A DNA stretch of 64,000 nt, from NCBI RefSeq assembly GCF_004794105.1, contig NZ_SRYR01000003.1, positions 219,633 to 283,632 of the forward strand, read 5' to 3'. The notes under the pieces were generated by a model, which did no database searches, had not been told where the DNA came from, and saw nothing but the letters and a program-made list of their open reading frames with translations. This DNA comes from Clostridium sartagoforme. Its GTDB lineage: Bacteria > Bacillota > Clostridia > Clostridiales > Clostridiaceae. The position numbers were made by a program, and so were the translations under genes. Below are positions 8,986 through 18,220 of this stretch, piece after piece. How positions within the stretch are numbered: the stretch's first letter is position 1; every line of letters begins with the position of its first letter.

Positions 8986-11007
8986 ATGAAAGTGTATAAA
9001 AAAATTATATTAGTACCTATATTATTTATTGTTATTTTTATAATGAGTTTTTCAAAGACTGTAAAAGCAGATAGTTTGAAGTCTAATGTCTATAGCTATA
9101 CTTGGCAAGAGGACACCTTATTAAGTGGAAGTGAAAAAATAGGGAAAACATTTTATGTACCTGAAAATATGAAGAGCTCTAACTTTGTTATTTCTCTAAA
9201 AATAAAACAAAGTCCAACTTTAATTAAGGATTTATCTTCAATTTCAGTTTCAGTTAACAATACTAAGGTTTATTCTATTATGATGGATAAAATGAATGTT
9301 AATGGTGAGTTAACTATTAAAGTTCCAGATTATTTAATCAATAAAGGAGAAAATTCAATTGTTATTAATGGATTTTTAAAATCTACAAGAGAAAAGTGTG
9401 AATATAATAATGATGTTAATTGGGTTCTTATAGAAAAAAAATCATCTTTTAGTTTTGATTATTCTAGAACAGATAGTACTTATATAAGGGATATTTTTGA
9501 TAATACATATTATTCAGATGGTAAAAGAGCAGAAGTGAATCTTGTATTACCAAATAAACTAGTAGATTATAATTATTCTCAAGTTTCATCAGTTTCTACA
9601 TTAATAGGGTTTGCTCACAAAAATAAAGAACTAAATGTAGATATAAACCCTCTTAAATATTCTGATTTAAATAATCTTGATAAAGAATCAATAGTAATTG
9701 GAACAGCAGAACAAGTTAGGGGGCTACTTACTGATGAAGAATGGAAAAATGCAGAGGAAAATGGTTATATAGCCATAAGAAAGATAGGTAAGAAGAACCA
9801 TTTTCTAATTATTACATCAACAGAGGAACAATTAGAAACACTTTGCAGAATATTATCTACTAAGTCTTCCTTAGCTCAAATAAAAGAAAACAATTATATT
9901 TTAGATAAAAGCAAAGTAGTTAATGAAAAAGAATTTAACGAAAGCCAATCATTAAAAGATTTAGGTTACGAAAGCACATCGCAAGTTGGTAATGGAATAA
10001 AGGAATTTAATTATTACTTAACTATTCCAGCAAGTAAGACATTAACTAATGAAAATAAGGTTAGCCTTGCATATAGCTACTCTAATTTAGTTGATTATGA
10101 AAATGGTTATGTAAATGTAGAGATAAACGGTGAAAATATCTTAAGTAAAAAGTTTGTTTTAGAGAAAGCTCAAGATACAATAGAATTTTCTATTCCAGAG
10201 GAATATTTTAATAATACGGCATTTAATATTTCAATAAAGTTTAATTTAAGACCTAGTGCAGAATATTGTACATCTCAAAGTCATGAAGATGTTTGGGTAA
10301 AGATAGATAGTGATAATAGTAAGTTAAACCTAGATTTAAAAGATAGAGATAAATATTCTTTAAATAACTCCCAAGGAATTCTTCAAGATTTAAATGGAAT
10401 GGTTCAAGGAAGAATATTAGTAGATAGTTATGATAACCTATCAGTGGATAGCATATCTAAAATATCATATTATTTAGGGAAGCTTTCTCAAGGTGTAGAT
10501 GGTCTTTATATAGACAGTGATGGAGAAAATACTAAAGATAGTAATAACACTGAAAATAGTGATGATAAAGAAACTGAAAATAACAAGGATGAGAATAATA
10601 ATAAAGCAATATTTGCATTAACTACAAGTGAAGCTATAAAAGATATAAAGGATGATCTTATAATACCAATTTCAGATAATGGTGAATTTATAGAGAAGAA
10701 CTTATTTATTCAAAACACATCATCCTTAGGTGCTATTGAATTAACTTCAAATAATACTTTATTAATTACTGCTAGTGATAGGGATCAGCTTAATAACACT
10801 ATAAAGAAGTATCCAGAGGTTGCAAGTAATAAGGGTGCAGTGATAATAGAAGATGGAAGAGTAATTGACTATTTTGAAGAAGTAAAGAATAAAAATAAAA
10901 AAATTACAGCTTTAGAGAAAGTAAATTATAATATTGTAATTGCCTTAGTAGTATTAGTGGGAGCAGTAAGTTTAATATATATTATTTATTATAAGAAGGT
11001 AAAATAA
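8986..11007 (+). CDS. BcsB-like exopolysaccharide synthase subunit
   Basis: Signal peptide (cleavage probably after VKA near residue 28), a large extracellular region with two BcsB-like halves, each with a carbohydrate-binding-like beta sandwich and an alpha/beta part, and one C-terminal membrane helix with a basic end. Such proteins sit beside BcsA-type synthases and guide the growing chain. An Asn/Asp/Glu/Lys-rich linker lies near residues 510-540. The ATG at 8986 is five bases after the synthase stop; a longer in-frame extension into the synthase is less likely because the signal peptide begins here. As a Gram-positive protein it would work on the outer membrane face. Confidence 0.8.
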   Translation: MKVYKKIILVPILFIVIFIMSFSKTVKADSLKSNVYSYTWQEDTLLSGSEKIGKTFYVPENMKSSNFVISLKIKQSPTLIKDLSSISVSVNNTKVYSIMMDKMNVNGELTIKVPDYLINKGENSIVINGFLKSTREKCEYNNDVNWVLIEKKSSFSFDYSRTDSTYIRDIFDNTYYSDGKRAEVNLVLPNKLVDYNYSQVSSVSTLIGFAHKNKELNVDINPLKYSDLNNLDKESIVIGTAEQVRGLLTDEEWKNAEENGYIAIRKIGKKNHFLIITSTEEQLETLCRILSTKSSLAQIKENNYILDKSKVVNEKEFNESQSLKDLGYESTSQVGNGIKEFNYYLTIPASKTLTNENKVSLAYSYSNLVDYENGYVNVEINGENILSKKFVLEKAQDTIEFSIPEEYFNNTAFNISIKFNLRPSAEYCTSQSHEDVWVKIDSDNSKLNLDLKDRDKYSLNNSQGILQDLNGMVQGRILVDSYDNLSVDSISKISYYLGKLSQGVDGLYIDSDGENTKDSNNTENSDDKETENNKDENNNKAIFALTTSEAIKDIKDDLIIPISDNGEFIEKNLFIQNTSSLGAIELTSNNTLLITASDRDQLNNTIKKYPEVASNKGAVIIEDGRVIDYFEEVKNKNKKITALEKVNYNIVIALVVLVGAVSLIYIIYYKKVK

Positions 11008-11150
11008 AACAGATTATAAATTGAAAGAGATTTAGAGAAAGTTAGCAATAGCAAAAGGAAATGTAAAATAAAATAATTATAAGTTTAAGTAATAGATAAA
11101 GCTTAAATTATATTGAGGTAAAAAATAAATATAAGACATAGGGTATATAA

Positions 11151-11207
11151 CCCCAGTTCATTAGAAAGTTTGTAGTTAAAAGCTCTCTAATCAACTGGGG
11201 TGTTTTT
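11151..11207 (+). terminator. Rho-independent terminator after BcsB-like gene
   Basis: Stem arms at 11151-11168 and 11183-11200 pair over about 18 bases with two mismatches, followed by a T run. It lies in the gene-free stretch 11008-11424. The rest of that stretch is AT-rich, shares its first post-terminator bases with the region after 5473, and presumably carries the promoter for capsule cluster 1. Confidence 0.85.
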
Positions 11208-11424
11208 ATGTAAGCGTGAAGTTTTGGAAATATAAAATATAGAAATAAAATTAGTTTTATTAGATTTAATAAGAGCTTTTTAAGAAACTAGAAATATTAA
11301 AGTTAAATTTTTAGTCAAGTTACTTTTTTAGTAATAATTCTTAATTAATAGAAATATAATTAAGAAAATCTACTATAGGAGAAATATCTTTTTAGGGATT
11401 AATAGATTAAGGAGGGAGGTATTT

Positions 11425-12135
11425 ATGGGAGATAACTATATTACTATAGAAGACTTTCTAAAGATATTAAAAAAAAGACTAAAGCTTATTTTAATTATGA
11501 TAATAATTTTTACTGCTGCTTCAGTAATACTAAGTTTTTATGTAATTAAGCCTAAATATGAGGCATCAACAAAATTTTTTATAGGCAAAGAATCTATAGG
11601 AGAAGATCAATCGTATAGTCAAAATGATGTAATTATGTATCAAAACCTTATGAAGACCTATTCTGAAATTATAAAGACTCCAGATATTTTATCTAGTAGC
11701 ATTAATAAGTCAAGGGTGGATTTAGATGTAGATGATGTATTAGGAAAATTAAAAGTTTTGGCTATTGCTGATACTCAAATCCTAGAAGTTAGTTATAGAA
11801 GTGTAGATACTGATGAAGCAAAAAAAATTATTAATGGTCTTACAGATGAGTTTATTAACATATCAAAAGAATTGGTTCCCAATGGAAATGTAAAAGTACT
11901 TCAAAAAGTAAGATTATCAGAAAATCCAGTTACACCTAATAAGAAAATTAATATAGCAATTGGATTACTATCAGGAATTATATTTGGAATTATATTTGCT
12001 TTTATTTTAGAAATTTTAGATAAGACTGTTAGTAGTAAAGAAGAATTAGAAGATGATATTGATTTACCTGTTATAGGAGTACTGCCATTAACAGAAAAAA
12101 CACGAAACGATAAAAATGAAAGAATGAAAGAATGA
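11425..12135 (+). CDS. Wzz/CpsC-type capsule chain-length determinant
   Basis: Polysaccharide co-polymerase. N-terminal cytosolic tail, first membrane helix (about 19-41), an extracellular domain, then ENPVTPNKK just before a second helix (about 173-196), which is the proline-containing signature of the Wzz family. The short cytosolic end contacts the separate tyrosine kinase encoded next, as in Gram-positive CpsC/CpsD pairs. A very strong GGAGGGAGG site precedes the ATG. The last codons consist of GAATGAAA-type tandem repeats that run on past the stop. It is the first gene of capsule cluster 1. Confidence 0.88.
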   Translation: MGDNYITIEDFLKILKKRLKLILIMIIIFTAASVILSFYVIKPKYEASTKFFIGKESIGEDQSYSQNDVIMYQNLMKTYSEIIKTPDILSSSINKSRVDLDVDDVLGKLKVLAIADTQILEVSYRSVDTDEAKKIINGLTDEFINISKELVPNGNVKVLQKVRLSENPVTPNKKINIAIGLLSGIIFGIIFAFILEILDKTVSSKEELEDDIDLPVIGVLPLTEKTRNDKNERMKE

Positions 12136-12304
12136 AAGTATGAAAATGGGAAGAGGTAAGAGGGAAAGAATGAGAAATTAAGAGAGAAAATACGTGGAAT
12201 TTTTTAATAAAAGTGTTTTGTATTAATTAATTTTTTAATTTTGCCGTGCAAAACCTCTTGAATTCTTCATTTTTATTTTTTAATTACTAAAAAGGAGGGA
12301 GACT

Positions 12305-12958
12305 ATGCTGGAGGTAGAAAAATCATATACGTCTATGCTTGCTGAAAGCTTTAGGACAATAAAAACTAATATACAATATTCATCTTTAGATAAAAAATAT
12401 AAGGTTATAGTAATTACTAGTTCTAAGCCAGGGGAGGGGAAAACCTTTGTGGCTTCTAATTTAGCTTTAACCTTAGCCCAAGGTGGGAAAAGGGTAGTCC
12501 TTATAGATTGTGATTTTAGAAATCCTAATATCCATAGAAGGTTTAAGTATTCTAATATATCTGGTTTATCAGAACTACTCTTAGATAAGGAAAGTTTTAA
12601 TATATCTGAGAGAAAGTATAATGATAATTTAATTGTAATAACCTCAGGTAGAATGCCACCCAATCCATCGGAAACATTAGCTTCTGAAAGAATGTCAGAG
12701 TTTCTTGAAGAATTAAAAGAGGAATATGACTACATTATTCTAGATACACCTCCATTACTTTTTGTTAGTGATTCACAAGTTATTTCAACTAAAGCTGATG
12801 GAACTATTTTAGTAGTAAGAGCTGGTAAAACTAAGAAGTATGAAATAAAAGAGTCCTATGGAATTTTAAAAAGCATAAATGTTAATGTAATTGGAACTAT
12901 TTTAAATGGAGCAAAGATTAATACAAGAAAATATTATGGAAAATACGGTGCAAAGTAG
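12305..12958 (+). CDS. CpsD/YwqD-type bacterial tyrosine kinase
   Basis: BY-kinase that works with the chain-length protein upstream to control polymer length and export. Walker A SSKPGEGKT at 39-47, Walker A' VVLIDCD at 64-70 and Walker B in YDYIILDTPP at 141-150 are all present. The C-terminus (KYYGKYGAK, 209-217) contains three tyrosines, a short version of the autophosphorylated Tyr cluster. No partner phosphatase of the CpsB type is seen in the window. A spacer of about 170 bases separates it from the CpsC gene; that spacer is purine-rich and then AT-rich. Confidence 0.9.
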   Translation: MLEVEKSYTSMLAESFRTIKTNIQYSSLDKKYKVIVITSSKPGEGKTFVASNLALTLAQGGKRVVLIDCDFRNPNIHRRFKYSNISGLSELLLDKESFNISERKYNDNLIVITSGRMPPNPSETLASERMSEFLEELKEEYDYIILDTPPLLFVSDSQVISTKADGTILVVRAGKTKKYEIKESYGILKSINVNVIGTILNGAKINTRKYYGKYGAK

Positions 12959-12994
12959 GGATAAAAAAACTAGAAGAATGAAGTTGGTGATTAA

Positions 12995-13453
12995 ATGAAA
13001 AAGATTTGTTTTATAGCTTCAACTGGTGGGCACTTAGATCAATTAATGATGCTTGGGCCAATTATGGATAAGTATAGTAGCTTTGTAGTTACTGAAAAAA
13101 CCAAGTACAAAGCTATAAAAAATATAAATAAAGTTTATTATTTATTTCAAGTTAATAGATATGAATTTATATGGATTTTAAAATTATTATTAAACGCTAT
13201 TATTAGTATGTATATATTTATTCTGGAAAGGCCTGATGTAGTAATATCTACAGGAGCTTTAGCAACTATCCCAATGTGTATCTTAGCTAAGATTTTTAGG
13301 AAAAAGATTATTTTTATTGAATCTTTTGCTAAGATTAGTAGTCCAACTTTAACAGGAAAATTAATATATAAGTTTGCAGATGAATTTTATGTTCAATGGG
13401 AGGAAATGCTTAATATTTATCCAAAGGCAATATATAAGGGGGGGATATATTGA
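12995..13453 (+). CDS. PssD/Alg14-like membrane subunit of a glycosyltransferase
   Basis: A 152-residue protein starting with the glycine-rich IASTGGHLDQL motif of the PssD/EpsE/Alg14 family, with a hydrophobic segment near 62-78. Such subunits anchor a separate catalytic PssE/Alg13-like subunit to the membrane; together they add a sugar to a lipid-linked intermediate. The likely PssE partner is at 17736, more than 4 kb downstream, whereas the pair is usually adjacent. The end overlaps the next gene's TTG by four bases. Confidence 0.8.
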   Translation: MKKICFIASTGGHLDQLMMLGPIMDKYSSFVVTEKTKYKAIKNINKVYYLFQVNRYEFIWILKLLLNAIISMYIFILERPDVVISTGALATIPMCILAKIFRKKIIFIESFAKISSPTLTGKLIYKFADEFYVQWEEMLNIYPKAIYKGGIY

Positions 13454-14304
13454 AGAGGGCAATGCGAAAGATTTTCACATATATGCCTGATAGGCTTGTT
13501 ATGCAAATAGATAATTTAAGGACTTATGGTAGATTTCTAAATTTAAATAACCCCAAATTTTATGGGGAAAAAATTCAATGGATTAAGGCTTGTGGAAATC
13601 TTGAGAGATTTACTAGTTTAGTAGATAAATATTTAGTTAGGGATTTTGTTAAGGAAAAGATAGGAGAAGAGTATCTTCCAAGGATTATTAGTATATATGA
13701 TGATGTTAATGAAATTAATTATAAAGTTTTACCTGATAAGTTTGTATTAAAAATGAATGATGGATCAGATAAAAATATAGTTTGCAAGGATAAAGCTCAG
13801 CTAGATACTGAAGAAACAAATAAGACCTTAAGAAAGCTATTTAATGAAGACTATTATAAATATACTAAGGAGCCACAATATAAAAATATTAAAAAGAAGA
13901 TTATTTGCGAGGAATATTTAGAAGATAAAAATGGTGAATTAATTGAATATGGGCTACATTGTTTTTCGGGTAAGGCCCAATTAATTGAAATTCATACAGG
14001 AAGATATAAGGATTATAGAGAGGATTATTACGAGCCTAGTTGGATAAGACTTGCTTTAGGTGGAAAAGCTAAAAATTCCCTAAAGAATTTTGAAAAGCCT
14101 GCGTTTTTAGATAGCCTAATTAAACTTAGTGAAAAATTAGCTAGTGGTTTTGAATATATAAGAGTTGATTTTAATGCTGTAGATGAAAAGTTATATTTTA
14201 GTGAATTAACTTTTACTCCATCTAATGGAACAGATAAGTTTAAACCTATAGAAGAAGATTTAAGATTAGCTAAACTTATCGATTTAAAGAAATATAATAA
14301 ATAG
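13450..14304 (+). CDS. TupA-like ATP-grasp polysaccharide protein
   Basis: Resembles the TupA-like ATP-grasp family found in capsule and teichuronopeptide clusters (WIKACGNLERFTSLVDKY near the N-terminus; CEEYLEDKNGELIEYGLHCF in the middle; SELTFTPSNG near the end). Family members are thought to join or transfer groups onto polysaccharides, but the reaction is poorly defined. The TTG start overlaps the upstream TGA; GGGGGGAT lies upstream. An alternative ATG at 13462 would shorten it by four residues. It lies within capsule cluster 1. Confidence 0.75.
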   Translation: MKRAMRKIFTYMPDRLVMQIDNLRTYGRFLNLNNPKFYGEKIQWIKACGNLERFTSLVDKYLVRDFVKEKIGEEYLPRIISIYDDVNEINYKVLPDKFVLKMNDGSDKNIVCKDKAQLDTEETNKTLRKLFNEDYYKYTKEPQYKNIKKKIICEEYLEDKNGELIEYGLHCFSGKAQLIEIHTGRYKDYREDYYEPSWIRLALGGKAKNSLKNFEKPAFLDSLIKLSEKLASGFEYIRVDFNAVDEKLYFSELTFTPSNGTDKFKPIEEDLRLAKLIDLKKYNK

Positions 14305-14403
14305 GATTTTAAATAGAAAATATATTAATAAGTTTTAAGATAAAAGATATATGATAAGTAAGTTTAAAAGAATAAGTTTGCAGAGTGTTTATGGGAGGGT
14401 GGA

Positions 14404-15237
14404 ATGAGTAATATCCCTAAAATAATACATTATTGTTGGTTTGGTGGAGGTAAGAAACCAGAATTAATTAAAGAGTGTATTTCGACTTGGAAAAAATATT
14501 TACCAGAATACAAGATAGTAGAATGGAATGAAGATAACTTTAAAGTAGAAGATTTTGATTTTTCATATAAAGCTTTCAATGATAAAAAATGGGCCTTTGT
14601 ATCTGATTATACAAGGCTTTGGGCTCTATATAATTATGGTGGAATATACCTAGATACTGATATGGAAATCTTAAAGCCATTAGATGATTTACTGAAAAAC
14701 TCTTCCTTTGGAGGCTTAGAAGATGATCAAATTGGCTTTGGAATTTGGGGATGCAAAAAAGAAGATAAGTTTATAAGGGGAGTTTTAAATTACTATAATA
14801 ACTTAAATTATGATGATTATAAGGATAATTTAAAGGACTTAGCAATACCTATCCATTTAACTAAAGTGGCAAGGGAAAATGGATATAAGTATGATGAAAA
14901 TTTGATAAATAATGATTCTATGGATTTCATAGCAGTAGAAGATCTTAAAGAAATAGAAGGTTATGAGGAAATACTTCATCCTGAAGATATATCTGATAGA
15001 GAAGGTGTAGGAAAATTTAATGATAAAGAAATTAAATATTTCCTAGGAAATGTAGCTATTTATCCCAAAGAATATTTCTATCCTAAGAGACATGCTTGGC
15101 AAGAACCTATAATCACTGAAAATACTTATACTATTCATCATTATGAAGGTGCCTGGAGAAAGCCCCATCAAATACTTAGGTCAAAGGTTAAGGAAAAACT
15201 ATTAAAAACTATTAGAGCTTTTAGGAGTAAAAGCTAA
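14404..15237 (+). CDS. Och1-like capsular glycosyltransferase (DxD sugar-binding type)
   Basis: Matches the Gly_transf_sug/GT32 group: N-terminal IPKIIHYCWFGG, then FVSDYTRLWALYNYGGIYLD with the DTD metal/sugar-nucleotide motif near residue 80, and a C-terminal HHYEGAW. Such enzymes add single hexoses to surface glycans. A GGGAGGGTGG site lies upstream. About 130 gene-free bases separate it from the next gene. Donor and acceptor are not predictable. Confidence 0.8.
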   Translation: MSNIPKIIHYCWFGGGKKPELIKECISTWKKYLPEYKIVEWNEDNFKVEDFDFSYKAFNDKKWAFVSDYTRLWALYNYGGIYLDTDMEILKPLDDLLKNSSFGGLEDDQIGFGIWGCKKEDKFIRGVLNYYNNLNYDDYKDNLKDLAIPIHLTKVARENGYKYDENLINNDSMDFIAVEDLKEIEGYEEILHPEDISDREGVGKFNDKEIKYFLGNVAIYPKEYFYPKRHAWQEPIITENTYTIHHYEGAWRKPHQILRSKVKEKLLKTIRAFRSKS

Positions 15238-15365
15238 TTGCATATTTTCAGATTATTTATCAATTAGTTATATAAATTAGTTTATATAACTAATTTAGAC
15301 AAGTAGTATAGACAAATAATTGGCTTCTGCGTACAAGCTAAAGTATTAAAATAAAGAGGATTGTA

Positions 15366-16331
15366 ATGATAACTATAATTTTACCTATATATAATGTAGA
15401 AAAGTATTTAGAGGAATCACTAAAGAGTATATTAAATCAAAGCTATGAGGATTATGAGTTAATAGTTGTAGATGATGGGTCTACTGATAAGAGTTTAAAG
15501 ATTCTAAATAAGTATAAGAGTAAGTTCTCCAAAATAAAAATCTTTACCCAAAATAATAGGGGGGTATCTGAAGCTAGAAACCTTGCTTTAAGTCATGCGA
15601 AAGGTGATTATATTTTATTTGTAGATTCTGATGATTTTCTAAAGAAGGATATGGTTGAAAAGATGGCTTGTAAAGCTAAAGAAAGTCAATCAGATATAGT
15701 GATTTCTAATTACTGTCTTTATTATGAAGAAAATAAATTTTATAAAGCTTTAAGCGATATGCCAAAGGTTATTACTTATAGTAGCTTTCAAGTTGTGGAC
15801 ATGATGCTTAAGTATAAGTTTCAAGGGCAGCTTTGGAATAAGTTATTTAAATATAGCCTTTTAAAGGAAAATAATTTTACCTTTGAAAAGGGGAGATATA
15901 TTCAAGATATATTTCCAGTTTTCAAGGTTATTAATAAGGCTAAGAAAATAACCTATATAGATGATGAGTTATATTTTTATAGGCAAAGAGAAGACTCAAC
16001 AGTTCATAAGGGTAATAATAAATTAACTGAAGATTATTATCATGCTATGACTAGCATTATAAATTGTATCGAAGAAAAAGGAATTGATGTCAATAAGAAA
16101 AGTCTTAAAACTTTTAAGAGTTATGTATTTTCTTATTTTATTTATCACTATAATAATGAAGATCTAAGGAACAATTATAGAAGATTTAAAAAATCAAAGT
16201 ATAGGGATATAAATCTTCATTTTAGAGAATTTTTATTTTTAAGAGGATTACCTTATAGGGATAAGCTTAGAATTGCTTTATGGAAAATAGGCTTATTTAA
16301 TATTATAAAGAGAGTAAAGAGAAGATTATGA
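15366..16331 (+). CDS. Family 2 glycosyltransferase
   Basis: GT-A fold enzyme with N-terminal IILPIYNVEKYLEESLKSIL, VVDDGSTD near 37-44 and VDSDD near 88-92 (DxD). It is not processive: there is no QxxRW and no membrane helix set. The C-terminal third is basic and would lie on the membrane surface. Its stop overlaps the start of the flippase gene (ATGA). It transfers one sugar in the capsule 1 repeat unit; specificity is unknown. Confidence 0.85.
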   Translation: MITIILPIYNVEKYLEESLKSILNQSYEDYELIVVDDGSTDKSLKILNKYKSKFSKIKIFTQNNRGVSEARNLALSHAKGDYILFVDSDDFLKKDMVEKMACKAKESQSDIVISNYCLYYEENKFYKALSDMPKVITYSSFQVVDMMLKYKFQGQLWNKLFKYSLLKENNFTFEKGRYIQDIFPVFKVINKAKKITYIDDELYFYRQREDSTVHKGNNKLTEDYYHAMTSIINCIEEKGIDVNKKSLKTFKSYVFSYFIYHYNNEDLRNNYRRFKKSKYRDINLHFREFLFLRGLPYRDKLRIALWKIGLFNIIKRVKRRL

Positions 16332-17776
16332 GTAATAAAAGAATTATTAAGAATTATATGTATAACATTATTTATGAAACATTAATTTTAATCCTGCCTT
16401 TTTTAACTGCTTCATATATTTCTAGGGTTTTAGGGGTAGATGGAATAGGTGAAAGTGATTATACAGCTTCTTTTGCAGTAGTGTTTTCAATAGTTGGAAA
16501 GCTTGGAATAGATAGATATGGTAGTAAGCATATAGCTTATAAAAGAGATGATAAGGAAAAAATGACAGAAACCTTCTTTAATATATGGTTTCTTCAAGTT
16601 ATTGCAACTTCAGTATCTACAGTGTTGTATTTAATATACTTCTTAATCTTTGGTAACTCTTTAACCTTATTATTCTTATTGCAATTTCCTATAGTTTTAT
16701 CAGCCTTTTTAGATATTAGTTGGTTTTATATAGGCCTTGAAAATTTCAAAAAGATAGTAGTGAGGAATACAATAATTAGGGTTATTAGTGTTATCTTAAT
16801 ATTTACCTTAGTTAAGAGTTATGATGATTTAAATAAATACATTTTAATTAATTCATTAGCTAGCTTTTTTGGATGTATTACTTATTGGATATCTCTTTCT
16901 AAGTATATTGGTAAGCCTAACCTTTCAAAAGTTAATATTAAACTATATTTAAAGGAATCTTTAGTTTATTTGCTTCCACAAATATGTATTCAGTTTTATA
17001 CTGTGGTAGATCAAATTATAGTAGGGTATTTAACTACCTATGCAGATGTTGGTTATTATTCTCAAAGTTTAAGAGTTCCTAAGATGTCCTTAGCTTTTAT
17101 AACATCACTAAGTACTGTCCTCATGCCAACTATAGCTAATCTTTATGAGAAAAATAATATTGAAAGTATTGGGAAGTATTTAAAGAAATCTTTAGAAATT
17201 ACTATTTGTATAGGTGTATTTGGAGCAAGCTCCATGGCAGCAGTGGCAAATAAGTTTGTTCCAGTATTTTTTGGAGAAAAGTTTATTTCAATTACTCCAT
17301 ATATGATGACTATTAGTTTAATTGCAATAATTATTCCTATTGGACTTGTATTTACTAATCAATTTATTATTCCAACTAGTAAAAATAAGGAGTATATGAT
17401 TCCTATTTTTTCAGCAGCAATAGTAAGCCTTACTTTAAATTTTATTCTAATACCTTTTGTGGGAATAGTAGGTGCAGTAGTTACAGTGGTTTTAGCAGAA
17501 GTAACTTCTACTTTATTGAAAATAATTTTAGTAAGAAAGTACTTAGATATAAAAATGCTATTTAAAGGTACTTATATTTATTTCTTATTTGGAGTAATAA
17601 ACTTTGCTTTTGTAAATACTTCTACTTATTTCTTAGAAACTAATTTTATTTCCTTAATAATAAGCTGCTTTTTATGTTTTGCATGTTTTGGTACATTAAT
17701 GGTAATTTTCAAAAATCCTATTAGGGAGGAGTTATATGATATTTATAACCGTTGGCACTCAAAGGTTTCAATTTAA
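16328..17776 (+). CDS. wzx: Wzx-type polysaccharide flippase
   Basis: A 482-residue MOP/PST-superfamily transporter with about 14 predicted membrane helices and the typical N-terminus (NIIYETLILILPFLTASYIS, SRVLGVDGIG). It moves lipid-linked repeat units of capsule 1 across the membrane. Its 3' end overlaps the following PssE-like gene by 41 bases in another frame. A second Wzx at 46108 serves cluster 2. Confidence 0.88.
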   Translation: MSNKRIIKNYMYNIIYETLILILPFLTASYISRVLGVDGIGESDYTASFAVVFSIVGKLGIDRYGSKHIAYKRDDKEKMTETFFNIWFLQVIATSVSTVLYLIYFLIFGNSLTLLFLLQFPIVLSAFLDISWFYIGLENFKKIVVRNTIIRVISVILIFTLVKSYDDLNKYILINSLASFFGCITYWISLSKYIGKPNLSKVNIKLYLKESLVYLLPQICIQFYTVVDQIIVGYLTTYADVGYYSQSLRVPKMSLAFITSLSTVLMPTIANLYEKNNIESIGKYLKKSLEITICIGVFGASSMAAVANKFVPVFFGEKFISITPYMMTISLIAIIIPIGLVFTNQFIIPTSKNKEYMIPIFSAAIVSLTLNFILIPFVGIVGAVVTVVLAEVTSTLLKIILVRKYLDIKMLFKGTYIYFLFGVINFAFVNTSTYFLETNFISLIISCFLCFACFGTLMVIFKNPIREELYDIYNRWHSKVSI

Positions 17777-18218
17777 TAGATTACTAAAGGTAGTAGATAA
17801 ATTAATTGAAGAAAAAAAGCTAGAAGAAGAGGTTTTTGCTCAAATAGGCTATAGCACTTATAAGCCAAAGTTCTATGAATTTAAGGATTTTATTAATGGA
17901 GAAGAGTATGATGAGGTATTAAGAAAATCTGAAATAGTTATAACTCATGGAGGAACAGGCACTATAATTAAGGCAGTTAAGCTTTATAAAAAAGTAATTG
18001 CAGTTCCAAGGCTTAAAGCTTTTTCAGAGCATGTAGATGATCATCAAATTCAAATAATTAATGAGTTTAGTGAAATTGGATTTTTAGAAAAGGTTGAGGA
18101 TTTAAGTAATTTAAATGAAGCAATTATTAATGTAAGAAAACATGAATTTAAGGAATATGTATCTAATACAAGTAATATAATTCTTCAGATAGAAAAGAGT
18201 ATAGAGGGTGAAGTCTAG
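17736..18218 (+). CDS. PssE/Alg13-like catalytic glycosyltransferase subunit
   Basis: Begins MIFITVGTQRFQFNRLL, the N-terminus of PssE/EpsF/Alg13-type proteins, and carries ITHGGTGTI near residue 69, the nucleotide-sugar binding motif of GT28 C-terminal domains. At 160 residues it is a stand-alone catalytic half needing a PssD/Alg14-like anchor, which is encoded at 12995. The start lies inside the wzx 3' end with AGGGAGGAG just upstream, so the long overlap is credible. Confidence 0.85.
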   Translation: MIFITVGTQRFQFNRLLKVVDKLIEEKKLEEEVFAQIGYSTYKPKFYEFKDFINGEEYDEVLRKSEIVITHGGTGTIIKAVKLYKKVIAVPRLKAFSEHVDDHQIQIINEFSEIGFLEKVEDLSNLNEAIINVRKHEFKEYVSNTSNIILQIEKSIEGEV

Positions 18219-18220
18219 TT

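Noticed and set aside
12124..12200. Tandem GAATGAAA-like repeats at the end of the Wzz gene, suggestive of phase variation.
   Set aside because: The repeats are few and imperfect, and lie at the extreme C-terminus and after the stop, where slippage would have little effect.
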